In this document: positions 1-6,453 of the stretch, in pieces
How positions within the stretch are numbered: the stretch's first letter is position 1
Layout: each line of letters opens with the position of its first letter
Assembly: GCA_946630405.1 (NCBI GenBank)
Contig: CAMOYW010000041.1
Location: forward strand, 1 to 7,318
Direction: 5' to 3'
DNA: 7,318 nt
Source of the DNA: an uncultured Clostridia bacterium
GTDB taxonomy: Bacteria; Bacillota; Clostridia; Lachnospirales; CAG-274
Program-made: the position numbers and the translations under genes
Notes under the pieces: model-generated
What the model saw: only the letters and a program-made list of their open reading frames with translations
Database searches by the model: none
Told to the model about the DNA's origin: nothing

Positions 1-425
1 GTCCCGTAAGCATACAGCTTTCCGTCTGTGTATCTGAGTGCGGGTTTGTCGTCGTTAAGTATTTTTATTTTATCTTCGCCCAAATACTTTCTCCAAAGCT
101 CGGTATGCGTGGATTTGCCCGTGCCGGAATCTGCTGTAAAAAGATAAGCTTTCCCGTTTGCAACTGCCGCCGAACTGTGTAACAACATGCCGTTATAATT
201 TATGATCTCTTCGTAAAACGCCGCTCCCGTAAATATATACTCACAATCATTACAAGATAAATGAGAATTTTCCGATTGCAATCTTTTTACTTCACTTTCG
301 GGCATCGAAATGCTGAAATCGGCATTGTCAAACTCACATTCATAGGCTGCCGCCTGTTTTAACAAAGTTTCATATTTATATTCCACAGCTATATTAAGGT
401 CTGCGACCCTAAGTTTATGGTACAT
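1..425 (-). CDS. HPr-kinase-like P-loop protein, C-terminus cut by window edge
   Basis: The first 141 codons of a longer gene are visible; its 3' end lies beyond position 1. The start ATG (425-423) has a Shine-Dalgarno AGGAG at 435-431 with a 5-nt spacer. Seen in the translation: a variable N-terminal part, then HSSAA (about residues 83-87), a P-loop ADSGTGKST (98-106, lysine 104), HTELW just after it, and NDDKP (124-128). P-loop, HTxLW and NDDKP together are what I know from the HPr kinase/PEP-carboxykinase-like fold found in many anaerobic Clostridia, often near PqqD-like or peptide-modification genes. True HprK has a large N-terminal domain and a different signature, so this is unlikely to be the catabolite-repression HPr kinase. 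HPr-kinase-like enzymes that phosphorylate lasso-peptide precursors are a known branch, but nothing in the window shows that role. Substrate unknown. It follows the histidine kinase gene by 8 nt, so the two are probably co-translated. Confidence 0.8.
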   Translation of the reverse strand, partial: MYHKLRVADLNIAVEYKYETLLKQAAAYECEFDNADFSISMPESEVKRLQSENSHLSCNDCEYIFTGAAFYEEIINYNGMLLHSSAAVANGKAYLFTADSGTGKSTHTELWRKYLGEDKIKILNDDKPALRYTDGKLYAYG

Positions 426-436
426 AAGATCTCCTA
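426..436 (-). promoter_or_regulatory. Ribosome binding site overlapping the upstream stop codon
   Basis: The minus strand reads TAGGAGATCTT directly before the ATG at 425. TAG (436-434) is the stop of the histidine kinase, and AGGAG (435-431) is the Shine-Dalgarno of the HPr-kinase-like gene. The shared bases fix the start of the downstream gene and suggest termination-reinitiation coupling. Confidence 0.75.
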
Positions 437-1846
437 ATCTATATCAAGAGGCATCTCAAATGTAAACCTTGTGCCTTTCCCAAGCTCACTTTTAACACTT
501 ATGCTTTCTCCGTGTGCTTCAAGCATTTCTTTTACGATAGCAAGCCCAAGCCCGACACTTGTTTTATCCTTTCCTCTTGATTTATCAACTTTATATAATC
601 TTTCAAATATATGCTTTTGATTTTCTTCGGATATACCTATACCGTCATCTTCAATGGCAATAATTGCTTTTTTGTCATCTTTAATGGCGGCATATATCGT
701 TATATGTCCTCCGTTATCGGTATACTTGATAGCATTATCCACAAGATTATAACATATCCTTTGAAGCTTGGCAAGGTCTGCCAAAATGTATATCCTGCTT
801 TGCGCAAAGCTGTATTCAATGTGCAAGTCCTTTTGCCTGCATTTATCCTCCATGGATTCGACACAATCTATAAGAAAGCTTATCAAATCTATACTCTCTA
901 TATTGAGCGTTTTGTCATTTAGATCCATTTTACTTAATTCAAGCAGCGAGGAACCGAGATTGCTAAGTCTATCGGCTTCATTATATACTATTTCAAGGTA
1001 ATGCCTCGTTTTTTCGGGAGGAATGGTACCATCCATCATCGCTTCCACAAAGCCTTTTATAGTCGTCAGAGGTGAACGAATGTCGTGAGATATATTTGAT
1101 ATATATTCGTTTTTGAATTCATTTTCCCTACTCAAACTTTCAGCCATTTTGTTGAAGTTTTCACAAAGTTCGGATACATCTCCCGAGCCGTAGATCTCGA
1201 CCCTTTTGTCAAAGTCACCTTTAGCCATTGCCTTTGCAACGCTGTTCATTTCAATTATAGGTTTATGGCTTTTTTCAATTGCTATCATTACAAGATAGTA
1301 ACCTATCAGAATGGCGACAAAAAGAGAGGTAAGTATGATGATGCTTGCATAAATGACATTCATCTGTATTACCGAAAGCTGTTCGGAAGCAAAAACATAA
1401 AAAAGCATATCTCCGTATTCAAAGCTTTTTCCTACGGCGTATATATCTTTATTGAAAAGTCCGAGATCTCCTTTCAGTTCATATATGTCGCTTCCTTCAA
1501 GGCTTTTAAAATCTGCTCCTTCCAAGAATCCGAGATTCTCAAACCCTTTGTCGGATACAAAATACAGCCTCATATTGGGTCCCGTCACCGAGAAGCTCGC
1601 TCCCGAATACTTCACCATGTTGGTCATATCTTCGTGGAATTTTTCGACGATAAAACTGCCGTCTTCGGTAAATTCTCCACCGATTATGTTTCCGATCCTT
1701 TCCACATGAGAAAGAAGAATATTTTTTTGCTGTGAGAAAAAATAATAATTACACGACAAAGTAACGGCTAAACCAAGCACAATGTATACCGCTATCAAAA
1801 AGCAGGCATAGTATATCGAAGACCTGTCTTTAATTCTCTTTAGCAT
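434..1846 (-). CDS. Membrane sensor histidine kinase (HAMP-HisKA-HATPase)
   Basis: A 470-residue orthodox class I sensor kinase. Visible order: basic N-terminus, TM1 (about 11-34), an extracytoplasmic sensor region of about 125 residues with no motif I recognise, TM2 (about 163-188), HAMP (about 190-242), HisKA with the phospho-acceptor in NISHDIRSP (His254), then the ATP-binding domain: N box NLVDNAIKYT (367-376), G1 box DDGIG (400-404), F box FERLY (414-418), G2 box GLGLA (432-436). All catalytic motifs look intact, so it should autophosphorylate. No response regulator adjoins it: the upstream neighbour is a cupin (15-nt gap) and the downstream one an HPr-kinase-like protein. A partner regulator may lie past position 1 or elsewhere in the genome. 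The ATG at 1846 has no good Shine-Dalgarno, so translation may depend on the cupin gene, but the start fits because TM1 follows a short basic tail. The signal sensed is unknown. Confidence 0.95.
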   Translation of the reverse strand: MLKRIKDRSSIYYACFLIAVYIVLGLAVTLSCNYYFFSQQKNILLSHVERIGNIIGGEFTEDGSFIVEKFHEDMTNMVKYSGASFSVTGPNMRLYFVSDKGFENLGFLEGADFKSLEGSDIYELKGDLGLFNKDIYAVGKSFEYGDMLFYVFASEQLSVIQMNVIYASIIILTSLFVAILIGYYLVMIAIEKSHKPIIEMNSVAKAMAKGDFDKRVEIYGSGDVSELCENFNKMAESLSRENEFKNEYISNISHDIRSPLTTIKGFVEAMMDGTIPPEKTRHYLEIVYNEADRLSNLGSSLLELSKMDLNDKTLNIESIDLISFLIDCVESMEDKCRQKDLHIEYSFAQSRIYILADLAKLQRICYNLVDNAIKYTDNGGHITIYAAIKDDKKAIIAIEDDGIGISEENQKHIFERLYKVDKSRGKDKTSVGLGLAIVKEMLEAHGESISVKSELGKGTRFTFEMPLDID

Positions 1847-1861
1847 AATTATAACGTGCTT

Positions 1862-2197
1862 TTATAAAAAATCTTTTCTTTCGGGAGTGAAAATGTCCAA
1901 AAGTACACCTTTTTCGGAAATCAATTTACAACCGTGGATCACATCTCCCGGAATATAAACGGAATCTCCTACCGACAAAAGTTTAGTTACCCCGTCAACG
2001 GTATACTCAAACTCGCCCGAAAGGCAATATGATATCTGTTCGTGAGGATGAGTGTGAGGAGCGCCCTCTGCACCGTTTTCAAACATTACCTCAACAGCCA
2101 TTACATTTTCACTGTGCGCAAGCACACGTCTGTAATTTTTACCTTTTTCAAGTTCAGTAAGTTCCAATTCCTTGTGAGGAAAAAATATATTATCCAT
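1862..2197 (-). CDS. Small single-domain cupin protein
   Basis: A 111-residue protein covering one cupin_2-type beta barrel with little else. Cupin motif 1 is seen as GAPHTHPHEQ (45-54), giving metal ligands His48, His50 and probably Gln54. Motif 2 is GDSVYIPGDVIHG (77-89), giving the last ligand, His88. This HxH...Q...H arrangement usually binds a divalent metal. Family members range from sugar- or aromatic-compound enzymes to metal- or ligand-binding sensor domains, so a specific reaction cannot be assigned. There is no DNA-binding domain or signal peptide. The ATG at 2197 has a good Shine-Dalgarno, AAAGGAG (2210-2204). It is the first gene of a probable operon with the histidine kinase (15 nt downstream) and the HPr-kinase-like gene, and it follows a long structured leader. 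One possibility is that it handles a small ligand related to the kinase's signal; that is inference. Confidence 0.9.
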   Translation of the reverse strand: MDNIFFPHKELELTELEKGKNYRRVLAHSENVMAVEVMFENGAEGAPHTHPHEQISYCLSGEFEYTVDGVTKLLSVGDSVYIPGDVIHGCKLISEKGVLLDIFTPERKDFL

Positions 2198-2203
2198 ATC
2201 ATT

Positions 2204-2210
2204 CTCCTTT
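2204..2210 (-). promoter_or_regulatory. Ribosome binding site of the cupin gene
   Basis: AAAGGAG on the minus strand, 6 nt before the ATG at 2197-2195. It fixes the cupin start. An eight-base stretch at its upstream side (AGTAAAAG, 2214-2207) is complementary to CTTTTACT (2367-2360) in the same leader. Confidence 0.8.
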
Positions 2211-2236
2211 TACTTTAAGGCATCTATAAAAACAGC

Positions 2237-2391
2237 GTTTTAGAGAGTTTTGAGGACACGTGCATTTGATCGAGGAAAAGTCCCGAAGACATAACCGTAC
2301 AGCTATGTAACAGCTATTTTGCAAAGCAAAACAGTCTGTCCCTGCGGAATTTGACGAAGAGTAAAAGTGCATAGTCCAAAACTACTCAAAC
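2237..2391. repeat. Long interrupted palindrome: dispersed repeat or structured leader
   Basis: The two ends are imperfect inverted copies. On the plus strand the left arm contains GTTT (2237-2240), GAG, AGTTTT (2246-2251), GGAC (2254-2257), TGCA (2261-2264) and TTT. The right arm holds the complements AAA, TGCA (2368-2371), GTCC (2374-2377), AAAACT, CTC and AAAC (2388-2391). Weaker pairs (TCG/CGA, AAA/TTT, CCG/CGG, AGAC/GTCT) continue inward. The tip carries two hairpins: ACATA/TATGT (2289-2293 with 2304-2308) and TTTTGC-AAA-GCAAAA (2317-2331). ACAGCTA occurs twice, 11 bp apart (2299 and 2310). Read as minus-strand RNA, one turn is C-UUCG-G, a stable tetraloop. I do not recognise it as a named RNA family. 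Its arm architecture suits either a MITE-like dispersed repeat or a folded 5' leader. Confidence 0.6.
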
Positions 2392-2432
2392 ATATGTTTT
2401 TAGAGGTACCCTTTAGTTAGTCTTGCCTTCCC

Positions 2433-2461
2433 ATTATATCAATGTTGTTGAAAAAAAGCAA
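2433..2461 (-). promoter_or_regulatory. Extended -10 promoter for the cupin operon
   Basis: On the minus strand TGATATAAT (2441-2433) is a perfect -10 hexamer with the extended TGn motif. TTGCTT (2461-2456) sits 17 bp upstream as a weak -35 matching TTGACA in only the first three bases. It lies just beyond the smpB terminator, where a new operon would begin. The predicted transcript start near 2426 gives a leader of about 230 nt before the cupin ATG. Sigma-70/SigA type is inferred from the hexamers alone. Confidence 0.6.
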
Positions 2462-2476
2462 TATTTTTTGATGTTC

Positions 2477-2519
2477 AAAAAACAACAGCTTTGGAATAAC
2501 CGCAGCATATTCCAAAGCT
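2477..2519 (-). terminator. Intrinsic terminator after smpB
   Basis: A perfect 12-bp inverted repeat (AGCTTTGGAATA at 2487-2498 with TATTCCAAAGCT at 2508-2519) encloses a 9-nt loop. On the minus strand it is followed by GTTGTTTTTT, a U-rich tail. It starts 5 nt after the smpB stop codon and ends the coaX-pth-mfd-smpB transcript. In the plus direction the following bases are only weakly T-rich. Confidence 0.9.
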
Positions 2520-2524
2520 TATTT

Positions 2525-2986
2525 TCATTTAAACCCTTCTTTAAATTCTCTTTGTGCTTCTCTCTGCTGATCCTTTTTGGCGATATCGGCGCGTTTATCG
2601 TAGAGTTTTTTACCTTTTGCCACGCCTATATCTACCTTCACAAGACTGCCTTTGAAGTAGATCTTCAAAGGTACTATGGTGTAGCCGTCTCTTGTAACCG
2701 CACCTATAAGCTTATTTATCTCACTTTTGTGAAGCAGAAGCTTTCTGTCCGCAAGCGGGTCGTGATTAAATAAATTTCCGTGGTCGTAAGGACTTATGTG
2801 CATTCCTCTTATAAGCGCCTCGCCGTTTTCTATAAAGATATAGCTATCTTTTAAGTTACATCTTCCCTGTCTTAGGCTTTTTACTTCCGTACCCGTCAGA
2901 GATATCCCGCACTGATAAGTTTCCTCTATGAAATAATCGCGATATGCCTTTTTGTTTTGTGCGATAAGTTTTACGGGCTTTTCCAT
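2525..2986 (-). CDS. smpB: SsrA-binding protein SmpB
   Basis: A 153-residue protein of normal family length. SmpB binds the tRNA-like part of tmRNA and brings it to ribosomes stalled on broken mRNAs, so the nascent peptide is tagged and the ribosome released. Family signatures seen: NKKAYRDYFI near the N-terminus, GTEVKSLRQG (32-41) followed by NLKDSY, HISPY (63-67), RKLLLHK (81-87), GYTIVPLKIYFK (100-111) and VAKGKKLYDKR (118-128). The basic tail after this enters the mRNA channel and decodes the empty A site. The start ATG overlaps the mfd stop as TAATG, behind a perfect Shine-Dalgarno. It is the last gene of the operon and is followed by a terminator. The partner tmRNA gene, often near smpB, is not in this window. 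Confidence 0.97.
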   Translation of the reverse strand: MEKPVKLIAQNKKAYRDYFIEETYQCGISLTGTEVKSLRQGRCNLKDSYIFIENGEALIRGMHISPYDHGNLFNHDPLADRKLLLHKSEINKLIGAVTRDGYTIVPLKIYFKGSLVKVDIGVAKGKKLYDKRADIAKKDQQREAQREFKEGFK

Positions 2987-5900
2987 TAAATCACCTCCTC
3001 AAGCAGCTTGGTAAGCTCTTTGAGCACTGTTTTTTCGTCATTGAGTTTATATGTAAGAGTATGCCTTCCGTCATTTTGAGTGTACATAAGCTTTCCCGAA
3101 TATTTGTTTATAACGCTCAAAAGCTTGTCTATATCGGCATTGACACCCTCTTTAAAGCTAAATATCACTTTATCCGTTCTTTGAGATACATTATCTGCTC
3201 CGAGGCTGTGAGCCATTGCTTTAATGTATGCCACTTCCATAAGGTTTACCACAGCTTTGGGCGGCTCCCCGAATCTGTCGATAAGCTCATCACTTACGTT
3301 AAGCACATCCTCCCTCGTTTTTATAAAGGAGATCTTCTTGTACATTTCAAGCTTTACAAGTTCGTTTTCAATATATGAAGAAGGAATGTAAGCATTAAGC
3401 TTAATGTCGATAAGCGTTTCAAGCTCGTTGGGCTTACCCTCCCCTCTCAGTTCGAGTATAGCTTCTTCAAGCATTTTTGTATAAAGCTCATAACCGATAG
3501 CATCCATGTGCCCATGCTGTTCGGCTCCGATAATATTGCCCGCTCCTCTTATTTCAAGGTCTCGCATTGCGATCCTGAAACCCGAACCAAATTCGGTAAA
3601 GTCCTTTATAGCACGCAGTCTTTTGGCTGATGCTTCCGTCAACACTTTATCTTTTCGGTACATAAGATAAGCGTAACTTGACCTTGTGGCTCTTCCCACT
3701 CTTCCTCTAAGCTGATATAACTGGCTTAATCCCATTTTGTCCGCATCGCTTATGATTATAGTATTTACATTTGGAATATCAAGTCCCGTTTCAACAATGG
3801 TGGTACATACAAGCACATTTATCTTGTTTTCGATGAAGTCCATCATCACGTTTTCAAGTTCTCTTTCGCTCATTTGTCCGTGAGCGTAAGCTATACTTGC
3901 CTCGGGTATAAGTTCTTGAAGTTCGTTTGCGATCCTGACTATGGAATTAACTCTGTTATGCAAAAAATAGACCTGTCCGCCTCTTGCAAGCTCTCTGTAA
4001 ATCGCATCCTTTACAAATTCGGGATTGTATTCCATTACATAGGTCTGAATCGGTAATCTGTCCATGGGAGCTTCTTCAAGCAGGGACATATCTCTTATAC
4101 CCGAAAGAGACATATGAAGTGTCCTCGGAATCGGAGTAGCTGTCAAGGTAAGTACATTCACATTTAATTTGAGCTGCTTAAGCTTTTCTTTATGATTCAC
4201 ACCGAAACGCTGTTCCTCATCAACTATTATAAGTCCCAGGTCTTTGAAGCCGACACTTTTGCTCAACAGTTTATGCGTACCTATTACAATGTCGATCTTT
4301 CCGCTTTTAAGCCCGTCAACTATTTCCTTTTGCTGTTTTTGAGTGGAAAATCTACTCAGCATCTCTATATTTACGGGGAAATCCGCCATTCTTTTAACAA
4401 AGTTAAGATAGTGCTGCTTTGCAAGAATGGTCGTGGGCACAAGGAAAGCCACCTGTTTGGAGTTTTGCACCGTTTTAAATGCGGCTCTTATCGCCACCTC
4501 AGTTTTGCCAAAACCCACATCACCGCAAATGAGCCTGTCCATTACCCTTCCCTGCTCCATATCGGCTTTTACATCCTCTATGGCGGAAAGCTGATCTTCC
4601 GTTTCCGTAAATTCAAAGGTTTCTTCAAATTCCTTTTGCCAAACGGTATCCTTATCGTATTTAAAGCCGCCGGCTGTTTGCCTTGATGCATATATCTTCA
4701 CAAGGTCGACAGCAAGTTCTTTAACTGAGTTTCGTGCTTTTTCCTTAGCCCTTTGCCATGAAGCGCCTCCAAGCTTTGTAAGCCTGGGCTTTGCACCTTC
4801 ACCGCCGATATATTTTTGCACCATGTCCATTTGATTTACGGACACGTACAAGAGGTCTTCTTCGGCATATTCAAGCTTTAAATAATCCTTGGCTATCCCG
4901 TCAACAATTATTTGCTCTATACCCTTATATACCGCGATACCGTTATTTTCATGCACCACATAATCGCCCTGTTTAAGCTCGGTAAAGCTCTTTATGGGAG
5001 ATGTATCCTTCCTTTTACGTCGTCTTCTTCCGGTCTTGACCTCACCAAACAGATCCGCATCGGTTATTACCGCAAATCTGTATTCGGGATATTCAAATCC
5101 GTGAGTGAGTCCTCCCTTTACTATATATACAAATCCACCGTTTAAATCACCTTCATCAACGGAAAGAACACAAGGTACTCCCCTTGATGTGAGCTCGTTA
5201 AACAGTCTTTCACATCGTGAAGTGCCGCCTGCGGTAAAGACAACGGTATAACCTTTTTGGCACATTTCATCAAGCTCTTGTGAAAGAAGCTCGATATTGT
5301 TACGCACAAGTCTCGTTTCCTTCACGGTGAACCCTATTTTATCCCTTATGAGCCAATCACTCAAAGACGTGACGATATCACACATAAGTATTGTTTTTTT
5401 GCTCATAAGAGAATGTAAAAGCTCGTCTTTATCAAACAAAAGGTCAAGCTGAGACGGCAACATATATCCGTTTTCGATCCTACCTGTAACGCTTACCGTA
5501 AATTCATTCAATATAAATTCGGTATGTTCCGCTACCCTTGCGGGTTCATCCACAAAAATAAGGGCATCACCCATATATTCGGCAAGTGATACCGTATCGT
5601 CGTAAAAAAACAATATAAATCTGTCAACGCCCGAAAAGCTGAGTTCCTCTTCAAGAAGCTGTGCCTGCTCCGTTATGGTTTCTTTAAGATTTGTCGGCGG
5701 ATATTTTATGCCCGAAAGCTCATCTCTCATTGCCTTGGCGGCTTTTTTTGCTGTTTTTTCGTCATATATAAGTTCACGGGCAGGATATATCGTACACTCG
5801 GATAAAGTTGATATCGTTCTTTGCGTTACCGTGTCGAAATATCGCACAGAATCCACCGTATCTCCGAAAAACTCTATCCTGACGGGATTTTCCGCAACGG

Positions 5901-6453
5901 GAGAAAAAATGTCAAGTATACCTCCTCTTACGGAAAACTGACCTGCACCTTCGACCATATCGCACCTTTCATAACCCATAAGCACAAGCCTTCTGGTCAA
6001 ATCATCAAGCGATATGTCCTCATCAACTTTTAAAGTGAAAATATACTTCTTAAGCTCCTCAACGGGAGGCAGTCTGTCAAGCAAGGTGTCCACACAGGCA
6101 ACCACAACGGTACTTTCTCCGCTCAAAAGCCTTGAAAGCACCTCATACCGCTTTTGAACTATGGAATTGCTCTTAACATCTGCCCAATAAAATATTGCAT
6201 CCTTTCCCGGGTAAAGGAACACATTTTTGCAGCCGAAAGCATTCAGATCACTTACAAGCTGCTGAGCACGCAGCTCCGAATGAGTGACTATCAAAGTGCT
6301 TTTCCCGCTTTCAAGTGCATATGTGGATATGATATGACTTTTTTGCGTATCTATCACACCCGAAATCAGGAGCGGTAGTTTTTCATCTCCTAACGCTTCT
6401 TTAAAAGCTTTATATTCCGATGTGTTTTTTAAAAAATCAGTTAAAACGTTCAA
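2986..6453 (-). CDS. mfd: Transcription-repair coupling factor Mfd
   Basis: A full-length 1155-residue Mfd. It binds stalled RNA polymerase, pushes it off with an ATP-driven DNA translocase, and recruits UvrA to the lesion. Visible order: UvrB-like module (about 1-330) with a degenerate P-loop (VIDTQKS, no GKT), as expected for Mfd; FSVRGGILDIFSP (173-185) typical of the UvrB/Mfd family; a basic linker RRRRKRK (476-482); the CarD-like RNA polymerase interaction domain (GDYVVHENNGIAVYKG, 496-511); the translocase with Walker A GDVGFGKT (644-651), DEEQ (745-748), TATPIPRTL (771-779) and QLRGRVGR (914-921); the translocation (TRG) region around GFRIAMRDLEIRGAGNIIG (958-976); and a C-terminal TRCF domain. 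It starts at TTG (6453-6451), overlapping the pth stop as TTGA. An AAGGA 8 nt upstream supports this start, and the UvrB-like N-terminus would be lost at later ATGs. Confidence 0.97.
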   Translation of the reverse strand: MNVLTDFLKNTSEYKAFKEALGDEKLPLLISGVIDTQKSHIISTYALESGKSTLIVTHSELRAQQLVSDLNAFGCKNVFLYPGKDAIFYWADVKSNSIVQKRYEVLSRLLSGESTVVVACVDTLLDRLPPVEELKKYIFTLKVDEDISLDDLTRRLVLMGYERCDMVEGAGQFSVRGGILDIFSPVAENPVRIEFFGDTVDSVRYFDTVTQRTISTLSECTIYPARELIYDEKTAKKAAKAMRDELSGIKYPPTNLKETITEQAQLLEEELSFSGVDRFILFFYDDTVSLAEYMGDALIFVDEPARVAEHTEFILNEFTVSVTGRIENGYMLPSQLDLLFDKDELLHSLMSKKTILMCDIVTSLSDWLIRDKIGFTVKETRLVRNNIELLSQELDEMCQKGYTVVFTAGGTSRCERLFNELTSRGVPCVLSVDEGDLNGGFVYIVKGGLTHGFEYPEYRFAVITDADLFGEVKTGRRRRKRKDTSPIKSFTELKQGDYVVHENNGIAVYKGIEQIIVDGIAKDYLKLEYAEEDLLYVSVNQMDMVQKYIGGEGAKPRLTKLGGASWQRAKEKARNSVKELAVDLVKIYASRQTAGGFKYDKDTVWQKEFEETFEFTETEDQLSAIEDVKADMEQGRVMDRLICGDVGFGKTEVAIRAAFKTVQNSKQVAFLVPTTILAKQHYLNFVKRMADFPVNIEMLSRFSTQKQQKEIVDGLKSGKIDIVIGTHKLLSKSVGFKDLGLIIVDEEQRFGVNHKEKLKQLKLNVNVLTLTATPIPRTLHMSLSGIRDMSLLEEAPMDRLPIQTYVMEYNPEFVKDAIYRELARGGQVYFLHNRVNSIVRIANELQELIPEASIAYAHGQMSERELENVMMDFIENKINVLVCTTIVETGLDIPNVNTIIISDADKMGLSQLYQLRGRVGRATRSSYAYLMYRKDKVLTEASAKRLRAIKDFTEFGSGFRIAMRDLEIRGAGNIIGAEQHGHMDAIGYELYTKMLEEAILELRGEGKPNELETLIDIKLNAYIPSSYIENELVKLEMYKKISFIKTREDVLNVSDELIDRFGEPPKAVVNLMEVAYIKAMAHSLGADNVSQRTDKVIFSFKEGVNADIDKLLSVINKYSGKLMYTQNDGRHTLTYKLNDEKTVLKELTKLLEEVI
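2990..2999 (-). promoter_or_regulatory. Perfect Shine-Dalgarno of smpB inside mfd
   Basis: AGGAGGTGAT on the minus strand is fully complementary to the usual 3' end of bacterial 16S rRNA. It also encodes the end of Mfd (Glu-Val-Ile region), so the mfd C-terminus and the smpB ribosome binding site share bases. The smpB ATG follows at once and overlaps the mfd TAA. Confidence 0.85.

Larger units (their letters stand above)
2198..2524. other. Intergenic region between two minus-strand operons (327 bp)
   Basis: No conventional gene is present. In minus-strand order it contains the smpB terminator (2519-2477), an extended -10 promoter (2461-2433), a 12-bp perfect palindrome AAACATATGTTT (2399-2388), a long near-palindrome (2391-2237), and the cupin Shine-Dalgarno (2210-2204). 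I looked for a tmRNA gene here because smpB is adjacent. There is no tRNA-like acceptor end or T-loop sequence on either strand. Confidence 0.85.

Noticed and set aside
1848..1853. TATAAT on the minus strand just before the histidine kinase ATG.
   Set aside because: It lies one base before the start codon, so a transcript from it would start inside the gene. It is most likely chance in AT-rich DNA.
2228..2241. AAAAC-GCT-GTTTT mini-hairpin with a T run in the leader, as an attenuator.
   Set aside because: The five-pair stem is mostly A-T and the T run is mostly inside the stem, which is too weak for a terminator.
2223..2251. TATAGA as a second promoter close to the cupin gene.
   Set aside because: The hexamer 17 bp upstream (AAAACT) does not resemble a -35, and the extended -10 site at 2433-2441 is much better.
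2271..2282. GAGGAAAAGTCC on the plus strand resembles the conserved GAGGAAAGTCC of RNase P RNA.
   Set aside because: It has an extra A, the element is only about 155 bp, and the other conserved RNase P blocks such as the ACAGAA region are missing. It is also on the strand opposite to the likely transcript.
2237..2405. GTTTTAGAG (2237-2245) and GTTTTTAGAG (2396-2405) flanking the palindrome as a target-site duplication.
   Set aside because: They differ by one base in length and do not sit immediately outside the inverted ends, so they are not convincing.
2198..2524. Possible tmRNA (ssrA) next to smpB.
   Set aside because: No acceptor-stem ends, T-loop or tag reading frame was seen on either strand, and the region is shorter than a typical tmRNA plus its signals.
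4192..4686. Long plus-strand open frames opposite mfd, such as this 164-codon one, and others opposite the histidine kinase.
   Set aside because: They are antisense to well-supported conserved genes, show no family motifs, and lack ribosome binding sites and promoters.
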